A DNA stretch of 64,000 bases from positions 18,428 to 82,427 of the forward strand of contig CAIYCW010000154.1 of assembly GCA_903924855.1 (NCBI GenBank). Direction: 5' to 3'. The stretch's first letter is position 1; each line of letters starts with the position of its first letter. Both the position numbers and the translations under genes were made by a program. The stretch comes from an uncultured Rhodospirillales bacterium (GTDB lineage: Bacteria; Pseudomonadota; Alphaproteobacteria; Acetobacterales; Acetobacteraceae). The notes under the pieces were generated by a model. It had not been told where the DNA came from and searched no databases. It saw only the letters and a list, made by a program, of their open reading frames with translations. This document shows positions 25,536 through 33,739 of the stretch, piece by piece.

Positions 25536-25562
25536 CCACGCGCCCCTTCAATCGGCGCGTGG
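25536..25562. promoter_or_regulatory. Inverted repeat between dgt and erpA
   Basis: CCACGCGCC (25536-25544), 9-bp spacer, GGCGCGTGG (25554-25562): a perfect 9-bp dyad in a 65-bp divergent promoter gap. It could be an operator for either gene or a hairpin in a leader. It does not match the motifs I know for IscR or RirA. Confidence 0.4.
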
Positions 25563-25581
25563 TTCTGCCTATGTTGCATGC

Positions 25582-25911
25582 ATGAGCACAGCATTCCGAC
25601 TGACCGACAGCGCGGCGGCGCGCGTGACCGAAATCTCCCAGGCTGAGGGCGGCGCCGCTTTGCGCATCGCCGTGCTGGCCGGGGGCTGCAGCGGGTTTCA
25701 ATACAAGTTCGAGCTGGACCAGACCCGTCAGGAGGATGACGTGGTGATCGAGCACGCCGGGGCCACGGTCTATATCGATCCGGTGAGTCTGGACCTGCTG
25801 CAGGGCTCGGAGCTGGATTACACGGATGCGCTGATCGGCAGCCATTTCGTGGTGCGCAACCCGCAGGCGGCGAGTTCGTGCGGCTGCGGCTCCAGCTTCG
25901 CGTTGGCGTAG
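25582..25911 (+). CDS. erpA: A-type iron-sulfur carrier protein (ErpA/IscA family)
   Basis: Carries and inserts Fe-S clusters into apoproteins. 109 residues with the three conserved cysteines in VLAGGCSGFQYKF and SSCGCGSSFAL. ErpA versus IscA cannot be settled by sequence alone here; the adjacency to dgt and xthA, away from an isc/suf cluster, is common in alphaproteobacteria and favours ErpA. The xthA start follows 6 bp later. Confidence 0.88.
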   Translation: MSTAFRLTDSAAARVTEISQAEGGAALRIAVLAGGCSGFQYKFELDQTRQEDDVVIEHAGATVYIDPVSLDLLQGSELDYTDALIGSHFVVRNPQAASSCGCGSSFALA

Positions 25912-25917
25912 TCTCGG

Positions 25918-26691
25918 GTGAAGATCGCCAGCTGGAATGTGAATTCCATCCGCCAGCGCGAGCGCCATGTGGCGGCCTGGCTGGGCCGCGTGCAGCCGGA
26001 TGTGCTGTTTCTGCAGGAGCTGAAATGCCAGGAGCCGGAGTTTCCGCGCGCAGCCTTTCAGGCGCTGGGCTACGAGGCGGCGGTGGTGGGGCAGAAATCC
26101 TACAACGGGGTTGCGGTGCTGGCGCGGGTGCCGTTCGAGGTGGTGCACACGTCGCTTCCCGGGCTTGAGGGCGAGGTGGCTTCGCAGGCGCGCTATATCG
26201 AGATCACCACGGCCGGGATGACGTTGATCGGCATCTATCTGCCCAACGGCAATTCCGGCGGTGAGGCGGGCTATGCCGGCAAGCTTGCCTTCATGGCGGC
26301 GCTGAAGGCGCGGGCTGAGGCGTTGCTTTCGGCGGATGTGGATTTTGCCATACTTGGCGACTGGAACGTGGCGCCGGAGGATGTGGATTACGCGAAGGGC
26401 GCCCTTTCCCCTGGCGATGCGCTGGTCCGGCCTGCGACGCGGGCGGCGTATCGGGAGATCGTCTGGCTCGGTCTGACGGATGCGGTGCGGGCGTTGCACC
26501 CGCAGGGGCCGGTCTACACGTTCTGGGATTATCAGAGTGCGTGCTGGCAGCGCGACTGTGGGCTGCGGATCGATCACGCGTTGCTGTCGCCCAGGCTTGC
26601 CGAGCGTCTCGCCGCCGCCGCACCGGATCGGCGCGAGCGGGGCGAGGAGCAGCCTTCGGATCATGTGCCGGTGGTGGTGGAGATCACATGA
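25918..26691 (+). CDS. xthA: Exodeoxyribonuclease III
   Basis: AP endonuclease / 3'-5' exonuclease of base excision repair. 257 residues, full length. Motifs: KIASWNVNSIRQR at the start, LFLQELKCQEPEFP, LIGIYLPNGN, ILGDWNVAPEDVDY and the terminal LRIDHALLSP...EQPSDHVPVV, which carries the catalytic Asp-His. GTG 25918 starts the domain exactly. Confidence 0.95.
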   Translation: MKIASWNVNSIRQRERHVAAWLGRVQPDVLFLQELKCQEPEFPRAAFQALGYEAAVVGQKSYNGVAVLARVPFEVVHTSLPGLEGEVASQARYIEITTAGMTLIGIYLPNGNSGGEAGYAGKLAFMAALKARAEALLSADVDFAILGDWNVAPEDVDYAKGALSPGDALVRPATRAAYREIVWLGLTDAVRALHPQGPVYTFWDYQSACWQRDCGLRIDHALLSPRLAERLAAAAPDRRERGEEQPSDHVPVVVEIT

Positions 26692-26722
26692 TCTGGCGTC
26701 CTGTCGGGCCCCGGATCATGCC

Positions 26723-27016
26723 TCACTCCCAGTGCGGTTCGACCCAGAACCAGCGCGGGCCGCGGCGGGCCCAGTGGCCGTGGACGAAATGGGCGTAATG
26801 CGGGCGCGGGGCGATCCAGTGGCCGCCGATCCAGGCATAGCCACGGCCGTCCCAGCGCCAATGGCCGGGCTCCCACAGATAGCCGGGACGCGGGCCGGGC
26901 ACGGCTTCGTAGCGCAGCGGTGGTGGTGCTTCCGGCTCGCGGTCCTCGGCCCGGGCTGATGTGGCAGCGAACAGGGTGGCTGCGGTGAAGCCCAGCAGGG
27001 CGCGGCGGTCGATCAT
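26723..27016 (-). CDS. Small exported protein with YXWGXW-type aromatic repeats
   Basis: 97 residues. The N-terminus (MIDRRALLGFTAATLFAATSARA) is a signal peptide with a twin-arginine-like start. The mature part is short and rich in Tyr, Trp, His and Gly, with repeats GYLWEPGHWRWDG, YAWIGGHWIAPRPHYAHFVH and FWVEPHWE, the hallmark of YXWGXW/BcpO-type repeat proteins. Function is unknown; surface location is inference. ATG 27016 follows GGGAG; longer in-frame starts run into the family B repeat. Confidence 0.8.
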   Translation of the reverse strand: MIDRRALLGFTAATLFAATSARAEDREPEAPPPLRYEAVPGPRPGYLWEPGHWRWDGRGYAWIGGHWIAPRPHYAHFVHGHWARRGPRWFWVEPHWE

Positions 27017-27142
27017 CAGAAACTCCCTTGGTTGGCCGATGCGCCAAGAGTGGCACGCGTCACCTGACCGGTCCGATGAGGCAATGTGAGTTTTTCGCAA
27101 GCCCTTCGAAACGTTGAGCAACATTGCACACTCAGCGGCGTC

Positions 27143-27230
27143 GCAAGCGATTGAAAGTTTCTTTGGTTCTTTCTTTTCAAAGAAAGAACTTCTTTCTTGA
27201 AAAAGAAGCAAAGAAGTTTCAACCGCTTGC
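27143..27230. repeat. AT-rich paired-hairpin element, family B (complete copy)
   Basis: An outer inverted repeat of about 22 bp (from 27143, GCAAGCG then TTGAAAGTTTCTTTG; returning at 27209-27230, CAAAGAAGTTTCAA then CGCTTGC) encloses two hairpins. Hairpin 1 (27166-27189) has arms GTTCTTTCTTT and AAAGAAAGAAC. Hairpin 2 (27189-27208) has arms CTTCTTT and AAAGAAG. It lies 13 bp downstream of the ilvD stop, and the same element occurs inverted at 61272-61350. Far more AT-rich than its surroundings. Confidence 0.85.
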
Positions 27231-27243
27231 AAGCCGCCCCGGA

Positions 27244-28965
27244 TCAGATATCCGCGTAGCAATGCGTCTCGGCGGCGGCACCCGGGTGGGTGAGTGCCCC
27301 CAGATGCGCGGGGCCGACATTCTGGGCGTAGCGCCAGATGGCGCCGGCATTGTAGTCCGTCTTGCGCGGGGTCCAGGCGGCGCGGCGGGCGGCCATCTCC
27401 TCATCGGAGATCAGCACGTCGATGCTGCCCTTCTCGGCGTCGATGACGATCTTGTCGCCGTTCTTGAGCAGGCCGATCGGACCGCCGACCGCGGCCTCCG
27501 GCCCGACATGGCCCACGCAGAAGCCGCGCGTGGCGCCGGAGAAGCGGCCATCGGTGATCAGCGCCACTTCGGCGCCCATGCCCTGGCCGTAGATGGCCGA
27601 GGTGGTGGAGAGCATCTCGCGCATGCCGGGGCCACCCTTCGGGCCCTCGTAGCGGATGACGATCACATCGCCGGGCTTGTAGGCGCGCTCGGCCACCGCC
27701 TTGAAGGCGTCCTCCTCACAGTCGAAGCAAAGCGCCGTGCCTTCGAAGCGCTGCACCTTCATGCCGGCCACCTTCACCACGGCGCCATCCGGTGCCAGGT
27801 TGCCCTTGAGGCCGACCACGCCGCCGGTCGGGGCCAAGGCCTTGGAGACCGGGTAGATCACGTCCTGATCGAGCGGGAAGACCACGTCCGCATGGTTTTC
27901 GGCGAGCGTCTTGCCGGTGACGGTCAGGCAGTCCCCATGCAGGAGGCCGGCATCGAGCAGGGCCTTGATGATGATGGGGATGCCGCCCACGCGGTGCACG
28001 TCGAGTGCGACGTATTTGCCGCCGGGTTTGAGGTCGGCGATGTAGGGGGCCGAGCGCATGATGGTCATCACGTCTTCCATGGTGAAGACGATGCCGGCCT
28101 CGTTGGCGATGGCGGGCAGATGCAGCGCCGCGTTGGTGGAGCCGCCGGTGGCGCCCACCAGCATGGCGGCGTTCTGCAGCGCCTTGAGGGTGACGATGTC
28201 GCGCGGGCGGATGTTCTTCTCGATGAGGTTCATCACGGCGCGGCCGGATTCGACGGCCCAGGCGTCACGCTCCTCATAGGGGGCGGGGGCGCCGGCGGAG
28301 CCGGGCAGAGCGAGGCCCAGGCCTTCGGAGACCATCGCCATGGTGTTGGCGGTGAACTGGCCGCCACAGGCGCCGGCCGAGGGACAGGCGACGCATTCGA
28401 GCTTGAACAGATCCTCATCGGACATTTTGCCGGCGGCGTGCTGGCCCACGGCCTCGAACACGTCCACCACCGTCACGTCGCGGTCCTGGAAGCGGCCGGG
28501 CAGGATGGAGCCGCCATACATGAAGACGGAGGGCACGTTGAGGCGCAGCATGGCCATCATCATGCCGGGCAGCGATTTGTCGCAGCCGGCGACGCCCACG
28601 AGGGCGTCATAGCCATGGCCGCGCACGGTGAGCTCGACCGAATCGGCGATCACCTCGCGCGAGACCAGCGAGGATTTCATGCCCTGGTGGCCCATGGCGA
28701 TGCCGTCGGTGACGGTGATGGTGGTGAATTCGCGCGGGGTGCCGAAGGCCTCCTTCACGCCCTTCTTCACCGATTGCGCCTGGCGGCTGAGGGCGATGTT
28801 GCAGGGTGCGGCCTCGTTCCAGCAGGTGGCGACGCCCACGAAAGGCTGGGCGATCTCCTCCTCGGTCAGGCCCATCGCGTAGTAGTAGCTGCGATGCGGC
28901 GCGCGGTCGGGCCCCACGGAGACGTGGCGCGACGGCAGGCGGGATTTGTCCCAGATCTTGGTCAT
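27244..28965 (-). CDS. ilvD: Dihydroxy-acid dehydratase
   Basis: Dehydrates 2,3-dihydroxy-3-methylbutanoate and the isoleucine-pathway analogue to 2-oxo acids. 573 residues, IlvD/Edd family. Cluster cysteines are visible in [26 protein letters not shown] and [19 protein letters not shown]; the C-terminal swivelling domain includes [19 protein letters not shown]. Edd is less likely because of the motif set and length. It diverges from the branched-chain-type ABC operon and ends just before a family B element. Confidence 0.94.
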   Translation of the reverse strand: MTKIWDKSRLPSRHVSVGPDRAPHRSYYYAMGLTEEEIAQPFVGVATCWNEAAPCNIALSRQAQSVKKGVKEAFGTPREFTTITVTDGIAMGHQGMKSSLVSREVIADSVELTVRGHGYDALVGVAGCDKSLPGMMMAMLRLNVPSVFMYGGSILPGRFQDRDVTVVDVFEAVGQHAAGKMSDEDLFKLECVACPSAGACGGQFTANTMAMVSEGLGLALPGSAGAPAPYEERDAWAVESGRAVMNLIEKNIRPRDIVTLKALQNAAMLVGATGGSTNAALHLPAIANEAGIVFTMEDVMTIMRSAPYIADLKPGGKYVALDVHRVGGIPIIIKALLDAGLLHGDCLTVTGKTLAENHADVVFPLDQDVIYPVSKALAPTGGVVGLKGNLAPDGAVVKVAGMKVQRFEGTALCFDCEEDAFKAVAERAYKPGDVIVIRYEGPKGGPGMREMLSTTSAIYGQGMGAEVALITDGRFSGATRGFCVGHVGPEAAVGGPIGLLKNGDKIVIDAEKGSIDVLISDEEMAARRAAWTPRKTDYNAGAIWRYAQNVGPAHLGALTHPGAAAETHCYADI

Positions 28966-28997
28966 GGCTTTTCCTCGGCGAAATCAGGCGCCGGAGA

Positions 28998-29034
28998 CTA
29001 TGCCCGGCAGGCCGCGCGCGCAAACCGGGCATAG
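28998..29034. promoter_or_regulatory. Inverted repeat between ilvD and the ABC operon
   Basis: CTATGCCCGG (28998-29007) and CCGGGCATAG (29025-29034), a perfect 10-bp dyad with a 17-bp GC-rich spacer, 33 bp upstream of the ilvD start on the minus strand. It may be an operator shared by the divergent genes or a leader hairpin of ilvD. Confidence 0.4.
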
Positions 29035-29190
29035 CCGGACAGCTACCCGGGCGCTGCGACAGGGCGAAACGACAGGGCACTGCCGCATCGTTTTTCTGTC
29101 CAAGAAGACCCCTTGCGTTGGGCTGCGAGTTCTGTGTCCACTTCCCGCCGCAACCCGCGCAAAGCGGGAGAAAAATCGAAGGGAACGGAC

Positions 29191-30420
29191 ATGAAGCTAT
29201 CCCCTGTCAGGGCTCTGCTGGCCGCCGCGTTCGGCCTGGGCGTGACCGCCCCGGCCTTTGCGGCCGACCCCATCAAGATCGCCGTCATCGCGGAGGCCAG
29301 CTCGATTTCCGGCGCCGCCATTCCGAACGCCGCCAAGCTTGCCGCCGATGAGATCAACGCGGCCGGTGGCGTGAACGGGCGGATGATCCAGATCGTGGAC
29401 TATGACGACCACAACTCGGCCGCCGATGCGGTGCGGGCGTTTCAGCGCGCGAAGAACGAGGATCACGCGGTGGCGGTGATCGCGAGCTACGTCTCCGAGG
29501 TGGTGCTGGCGCTGGAGCCGTGGTCGGGCCGGTTGCAGTTGCCGATGATCACGCCGGGCGCTGCGAGCGACGACATCTCGCACCGCGTGCACGCGGATTA
29601 CGACCATCTGAAATACACCTTCCATGGCTATCTGGCATCGACCTTCCTGTCTGATTCGGTGTGTGACGGGCTGAAGACGATCGCGATCGAGCAGATGCAT
29701 GCGAAGACCGCGGTGGTGATGAGCGAGGACGCGGCCTGGACGATCCCGCTCGATGCCGAATATCTGAAATGCGTGCCGAAGGTGGGGCTGCAGGTGCTCG
29801 ACCATATTCGGCTGTCGCCGGACACCACGGATTTCACCCCGGTGTTCAACAAGATCGAGGCGTTGAAGCCCGATCTGATCGTGACCGGCATCTCGCATGT
29901 GGGCGTGCAGCCGACGGTGCAGTGGCATGACCAGCAGGTGCCGATCCCGATGGTGGGGGTGGCGAGCCAGGCGACGTCCAGCACGTTCTACAAGGACACC
30001 AACGGGGCGGCCGAGGGTGTGATCTATCAGACGGTGTCCGCACCGGATGTGGCGGTGACGCCGAAGACGATCCCGTTCACCAAGGCGTATGAGAAGCGCT
30101 TCGGCATCACGCCGGCCTATTGCGGCTACACGACCTATGACGAGGTCTATTACATCGCGGATGCGATCAAGCGCGCCGGCAGCACGGATGCCGACAAGCT
30201 GGTGGCGGCGTTGGAGAAGACCTCCTGGGACGGCACGATCGGCAAGGTGGAGTTCTATGGCCGTGACAGCGACTTCACCCATGCGATCAAGGTGAGCCCG
30301 GAATATATCGGCGGCTTGCTGGTGCAGTGGCAGAGCGGCAAGCAGGTGACGGTGTGGCCCACCAATGTCGCGAACGCCAAGATGACGTTCCCGGCCTTCA
30401 TCAAGCTTCCCGCGAAGTGA
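29191..30420 (+). CDS. ABC transporter periplasmic substrate-binding protein, branched-chain amino acid type
   Basis: 409 residues. The signal peptide KLSPVRALLAAAFGLGVTAPAFAA is followed by a two-lobed periplasmic-binding domain of the LivJ/LivK (HAAT) family: IKIAVIAEASSISGAAIPNA, INAAGGVNGRMIQIVDYDD and DAVRAFQRA. Family members bind leucine-type amino acids but also amides, urea and aromatic acids; the ligand cannot be read from sequence. ATG 29191 follows AGGGAA. First gene of the liv-type operon. Confidence 0.88.
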   Translation: MKLSPVRALLAAAFGLGVTAPAFAADPIKIAVIAEASSISGAAIPNAAKLAADEINAAGGVNGRMIQIVDYDDHNSAADAVRAFQRAKNEDHAVAVIASYVSEVVLALEPWSGRLQLPMITPGAASDDISHRVHADYDHLKYTFHGYLASTFLSDSVCDGLKTIAIEQMHAKTAVVMSEDAAWTIPLDAEYLKCVPKVGLQVLDHIRLSPDTTDFTPVFNKIEALKPDLIVTGISHVGVQPTVQWHDQQVPIPMVGVASQATSSTFYKDTNGAAEGVIYQTVSAPDVAVTPKTIPFTKAYEKRFGITPAYCGYTTYDEVYYIADAIKRAGSTDADKLVAALEKTSWDGTIGKVEFYGRDSDFTHAIKVSPEYIGGLLVQWQSGKQVTVWPTNVANAKMTFPAFIKLPAK

Positions 30421-30426
30421 TTGGAC

Positions 30427-30457
30427 GGCGCCGCGGGGTTTCGGGCCCCGCGGCGCC
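30427..30457 (+). other. Intercistronic stem-loop between binding protein and permease genes
   Basis: GGCGCCGCGGGG (30427-30438), loop TTTCGGG, CCCCGCGGCGCC (30446-30457): a perfect 12-bp GC stem 6 bp after the binding-protein stop. No T-run follows, so it is more likely an mRNA-stabilising or attenuating hairpin that keeps the binding protein more abundant than the permease subunits. Confidence 0.7.
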
Positions 30458-30463
30458 TCCGGG

Positions 30464-31348
30464 ATGATCCGCATGCAGTTTCTTCAGATTTTGATCGACG
30501 GGTTTGCCATCAGCAGCCTGTACGGCATCGGCGCGATCGGCTTCACGCTGATCTTCGGCGTGTCGGGCGTGCTCAACCTGTCGCATGGCGCGATCATGGT
30601 GATGGCGGCGGTGGCGGCCTGGGCCGGGGCGGGCGATCTCGGCTTTGGCCCGTATGGCGGGGCGGCGTTCGGGGTGACGGTGGCGGTGCTGACCAGCCTG
30701 GTGACCTATGGGCTGGTGGTGCGGCCGATCCAGACCTCGACGCGGATCGCGCGCGAGGAGCGGGAGATCTTCGTGCTCACCGGCACGCTGCTGTGGGGCA
30801 TCATGCTGCAGGAGGCGATCGCGTATTTCTTCACCTCCAATCCGAAGACGGTGCTGCCGTTGATCCCGGGGGTGGTGAGCCTGATTGGGGTGCGCACGCC
30901 GGCGCAGGAGATTCTGACGGCCGCGGTGGCGTGGGCGGTGATCGGGCTGCTGTGGCTGCTGGTGAACCGCACCAAGACCGGGCGGGTGCTGCTGGCGGCG
31001 TCGATCAATCCGCGCGGGCTGACGCTGCTCGGCTTTGAGATGTCGACGATCTATTTCTATGTCTGGGCGCTGTACGGGCTGCTGGCGGGGATTGCCGGCG
31101 TGCTGCTGGGCGCGTTCCTGGGCGTGAGCTCGGACAATGTGGGGCAGCTGACCGCGAGCGCGTTCTCGATCGTGGTGCTGGGCGGGTTGGGCTCGGTCGG
31201 CGGGTCGCTGATCGGGGCGTATGTGGTTGGGTATCTGGAGACCGTCACCGCCTATCTGATCGCGCCCTCGATCCGTACCATCCCGGTGCTGCTGCTGTTG
31301 GTTCTGGTGGTCTATGTGCGGCCGCAAGGGCTGCTGGGCCGACGCTGA
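30464..31348 (+). CDS. Branched-chain-amino-acid-type ABC permease (LivH family)
   Basis: 294 residues, about eight hydrophobic segments. The LivH signature is present at the start (LQILIDGFAISSLYGIGAIGFTLIFGVSGVLNLSHGA) and in the C-terminal LGGLGSVGGSLIGAYVVGYLE. ATG 30464 is the longest start; ATG 30473 is close by and equally plausible. It follows the binding-protein gene after a stem-loop and precedes the LivM-type gene by 13 bp. Confidence 0.9.
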   Translation: MIRMQFLQILIDGFAISSLYGIGAIGFTLIFGVSGVLNLSHGAIMVMAAVAAWAGAGDLGFGPYGGAAFGVTVAVLTSLVTYGLVVRPIQTSTRIAREEREIFVLTGTLLWGIMLQEAIAYFFTSNPKTVLPLIPGVVSLIGVRTPAQEILTAAVAWAVIGLLWLLVNRTKTGRVLLAASINPRGLTLLGFEMSTIYFYVWALYGLLAGIAGVLLGAFLGVSSDNVGQLTASAFSIVVLGGLGSVGGSLIGAYVVGYLETVTAYLIAPSIRTIPVLLLLVLVVYVRPQGLLGRR

Positions 31349-31361
31349 TGGAACATTGCTG

Positions 31362-32276
31362 ATGGACAATCGGAAGAGCTTTGCCGCCATCCTGATCGTG
31401 CTGGCAGCGCTTGCGCTGCTGCCGTTCGGCGTGTCCGGCTATATTCTGGGCCTGTTGACCCTGGGCTTCTACACGGCGGTGTTCGCGATGTCGTGGGACC
31501 TGCTGTTCGGCTTTGCCGGCGAGGTGAATTTCGGGCCGAGCTTTCTGATCGGCACCGGGGCGTATACGGCGGGGCTGCTCAACCATTACGCGATTTGGCC
31601 GATCTGGGCCTGCACCATGGCGGGCGCCGGGGCCGCGGTGATCGGCGGGCTGCTGCTGGCGGTGCCGGCGTTGCGGCTGCGCGGGCCGTATTTCGGGCTG
31701 GTGACGCTGGTGGCGGTGCTGCTGCTGCAGAACATGATCGTGCTGTTCGCGGGCACCACAGGCGGTGAGATCGGGCTGGATCTGCCCGATGTGCTGGCGG
31801 TGGATGACAGCAACAACTACTGGATCGCACTGGCGTTCATGGGGATCAGCGGGTTGCTGCTGTTCGGGCTGTCGCGCTCGGCGGTGGGGCTGATCCTGCA
31901 GGCGAGCGGACAGGATGCGGTGCAGGCCGGCGCCCTGGGGTTCAATGTGACCAAGCACAAGCTGGCGGCGTTCTGTGTGAGCGCGCTGTTCTCCGGTCTC
32001 GCGGGGGCGATGCTGATCTTCTACGAGGGCACCGCCTCGGTCGGCACTGTGGTGGATATCGGGGTGGGCGTGCAGGTGATCATCGCGGCCGTGCTGGGCG
32101 GGCGGCGGACCATTCTGGGGGCGGCGCTGGGGGCGGTGTTTCTGATCGGCGCCGGAGAGATGCTGCGGCCGTTGGGCGAGCTTTCGACCTTTGTGGTGTC
32201 TGCCGTGGCGCTGGTGGTGATCCTGTTCGTGCCCGGGGGTTTTCTGGGCGCGGTGCTGCATGGGGAGCGGCGCTGA
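31362..32276 (+). CDS. Branched-chain-amino-acid-type ABC permease (LivM family)
   Basis: 304 residues with about eight to ten membrane segments. Typical LivM features are LGFYTAVFAMSWDLLFGFAGEVNFG, LRLRGPYFGLVTL, the loop KHKLAAFCVSALFSGLAGAM, and VVDIGVGVQVIIAAVLGGRRTILGA. The start at 31362 fits the first helix; an earlier in-frame start at 31314 overlaps livH. Its stop overlaps the ATG of the fused ATPase gene. Confidence 0.9.
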   Translation: MDNRKSFAAILIVLAALALLPFGVSGYILGLLTLGFYTAVFAMSWDLLFGFAGEVNFGPSFLIGTGAYTAGLLNHYAIWPIWACTMAGAGAAVIGGLLLAVPALRLRGPYFGLVTLVAVLLLQNMIVLFAGTTGGEIGLDLPDVLAVDDSNNYWIALAFMGISGLLLFGLSRSAVGLILQASGQDAVQAGALGFNVTKHKLAAFCVSALFSGLAGAMLIFYEGTASVGTVVDIGVGVQVIIAAVLGGRRTILGAALGAVFLIGAGEMLRPLGELSTFVVSAVALVVILFVPGGFLGAVLHGERR

Positions 32277-33739
32277 TGGGCGATCTGCTGGAGGTTTCGG
32301 GGCTGACCAAGCGCTTCGGCGGGCTGGTCGCGGTGCGCGACATGAAGCTGTCGATCGGGGCCGGGGAGATTCTGGGGCTGATCGGGCCGAATGGCTCGGG
32401 CAAGTCCACCGTGATGAAGCTGATCATGGGCATCGAGAAGCCCAATGCCGGCAGCGTGCGGATCGAGGGTGTGGAGGTGGCGGGGTGGCCGAGCCATCGC
32501 GTGGCGCGGCAGGGTGTGGGGATCGTGTTCCAGCACTCGCGGCCGCTGCACCGGCAGACGGTGCTGGAGAACATCAAGCTGGCGCTGCTGCCGGACAGCC
32601 TGGTGCGGCTGTTCGCGGCCGGGCACATCAATGACCGGGCGCGGGAGATCGCGGCCCGCGTGCATCTGGATCATGTGATCAACCGCCTGCCCGGCACGCT
32701 GCCGTTTGCCGATCTGCGACGGCTGGAACTGGCGCGGGCGATTGCGCGCAATCCGAAGGTGGTGCTGGTGGATGAGCCGTTTGCCGGGCTCACGGCGCCG
32801 GAGGTTGCGGATTTCTCGAAGCTGATCGCCTCCTTCAGGGAGGAGGGGCATGCGGTGCTGCTGGTGGACCACAATGTGCGCGGGGTGGCGGCGTTGGTGG
32901 ACCGGGCGCTTGCGATGTATCTGGGCGAGCACGTGGCGGAGGGCACCGCCGATGAGGTGATGCGCAACGAGACGGTGCGCCAGGTCTATCTGGGCGGTGC
33001 GCTGGTCCACACCGAGCATCGCGCCGATGCCGGGCAGAGCCGGGATGAGCTGCTGCGGGTGGACAATGTGTCGGTGCTCTACGGCAAGGCGCAGGCGCTG
33101 GAGGATGTGTCGCTGCGGGTCGGCGCTGGCGAGTTCGTCTCGGTGGTGGGGCTGAACGGGGCTGGCAAGACGACGCTGTTCAACGCGATCTCGGGGCTGG
33201 TGCCGTCTTCGGGTGAGATCGGGTTTGCCGGGCAGGGTTTGGCCGGGATGACGCCGGCGCAGATCGCGCGGGCGGGGATTGTGCAGTGCCCTGAGTCGCG
33301 CGAGCTGTTCGGCGAGATGAGCGTGCGGGAAAATCTCGATCTCGGCGGGCATCATCTGCCGCAGGCCGAGGCGGCGGAGCGGCTGGCCTGGCTGCTGGAG
33401 CTGTTCCCGATCCTGGCAACGCGGGCCGGCCAGGCGGCGCGGACCTTGTCCGGGGGCGAGCAGCAGATGCTGACCATCGCGCGCGCGCTGATGATGAAGC
33501 CGCGCCTGCTGATCCTGGATGAGCCGACGCTGGGGCTGGCGCCGGTGATCCTGGAGCAGCTGTCAAAGGCGCTGGAGACGTTGCGGCACACCACGGACAT
33601 CACGGTGCTGCTGGGCGAGCAGAATGTGACCTTCGCGCTGCCGCATGCCGATCGTGTGTATGTGCTGGAGCATGGCCGCTTCATCTGGGAGGGGCCGGCT
33701 GATAGGTTCGCCGCAGAAGCGGGGGCACAATTCCTATGA
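32276..33739 (+). CDS. Fused LivG-LivF ABC ATPase
   Basis: 487 residues containing two complete ATPase domains that are normally separate proteins. Domain 1 (about 1-245): Walker A GPNGSGKST, Walker B VVLVDEPFAGL, H-loop LLVDHNV; its signature motif is degenerate, LPFADLRRLE where LSxGxQ is usual. Domain 2 (about 262-487): Walker A GLNGAGKTT, a standard signature TLSGGEQQM, Walker B LLILDEPTLGL. The first is LivG-like and the second LivF-like, so one chain serves both membrane subunits. It overlaps the LivM-type stop and the following hydrolase start (ATGA). Confidence 0.9.
   Translation: MGDLLEVSGLTKRFGGLVAVRDMKLSIGAGEILGLIGPNGSGKSTVMKLIMGIEKPNAGSVRIEGVEVAGWPSHRVARQGVGIVFQHSRPLHRQTVLENIKLALLPDSLVRLFAAGHINDRAREIAARVHLDHVINRLPGTLPFADLRRLELARAIARNPKVVLVDEPFAGLTAPEVADFSKLIASFREEGHAVLLVDHNVRGVAALVDRALAMYLGEHVAEGTADEVMRNETVRQVYLGGALVHTEHRADAGQSRDELLRVDNVSVLYGKAQALEDVSLRVGAGEFVSVVGLNGAGKTTLFNAISGLVPSSGEIGFAGQGLAGMTPAQIARAGIVQCPESRELFGEMSVRENLDLGGHHLPQAEAAERLAWLLELFPILATRAGQAARTLSGGEQQMLTIARALMMKPRLLILDEPTLGLAPVILEQLSKALETLRHTTDITVLLGEQNVTFALPHADRVYVLEHGRFIWEGPADRFAAEAGAQFL

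Noticed and set aside
27143..27230. Family B element as a simple intrinsic terminator of ilvD
   Set aside because: The hairpins are AT-rich, paired and enclosed by an outer stem, and complete or partial copies occur in both orientations at unrelated gene ends. Termination may be a side effect but does not explain the structure.
27124..29034. Plus-strand open frame of 636 codons opposite ilvD
   Set aside because: Gly/His/Val-rich translation with no domain; ilvD on the minus strand is unambiguous.
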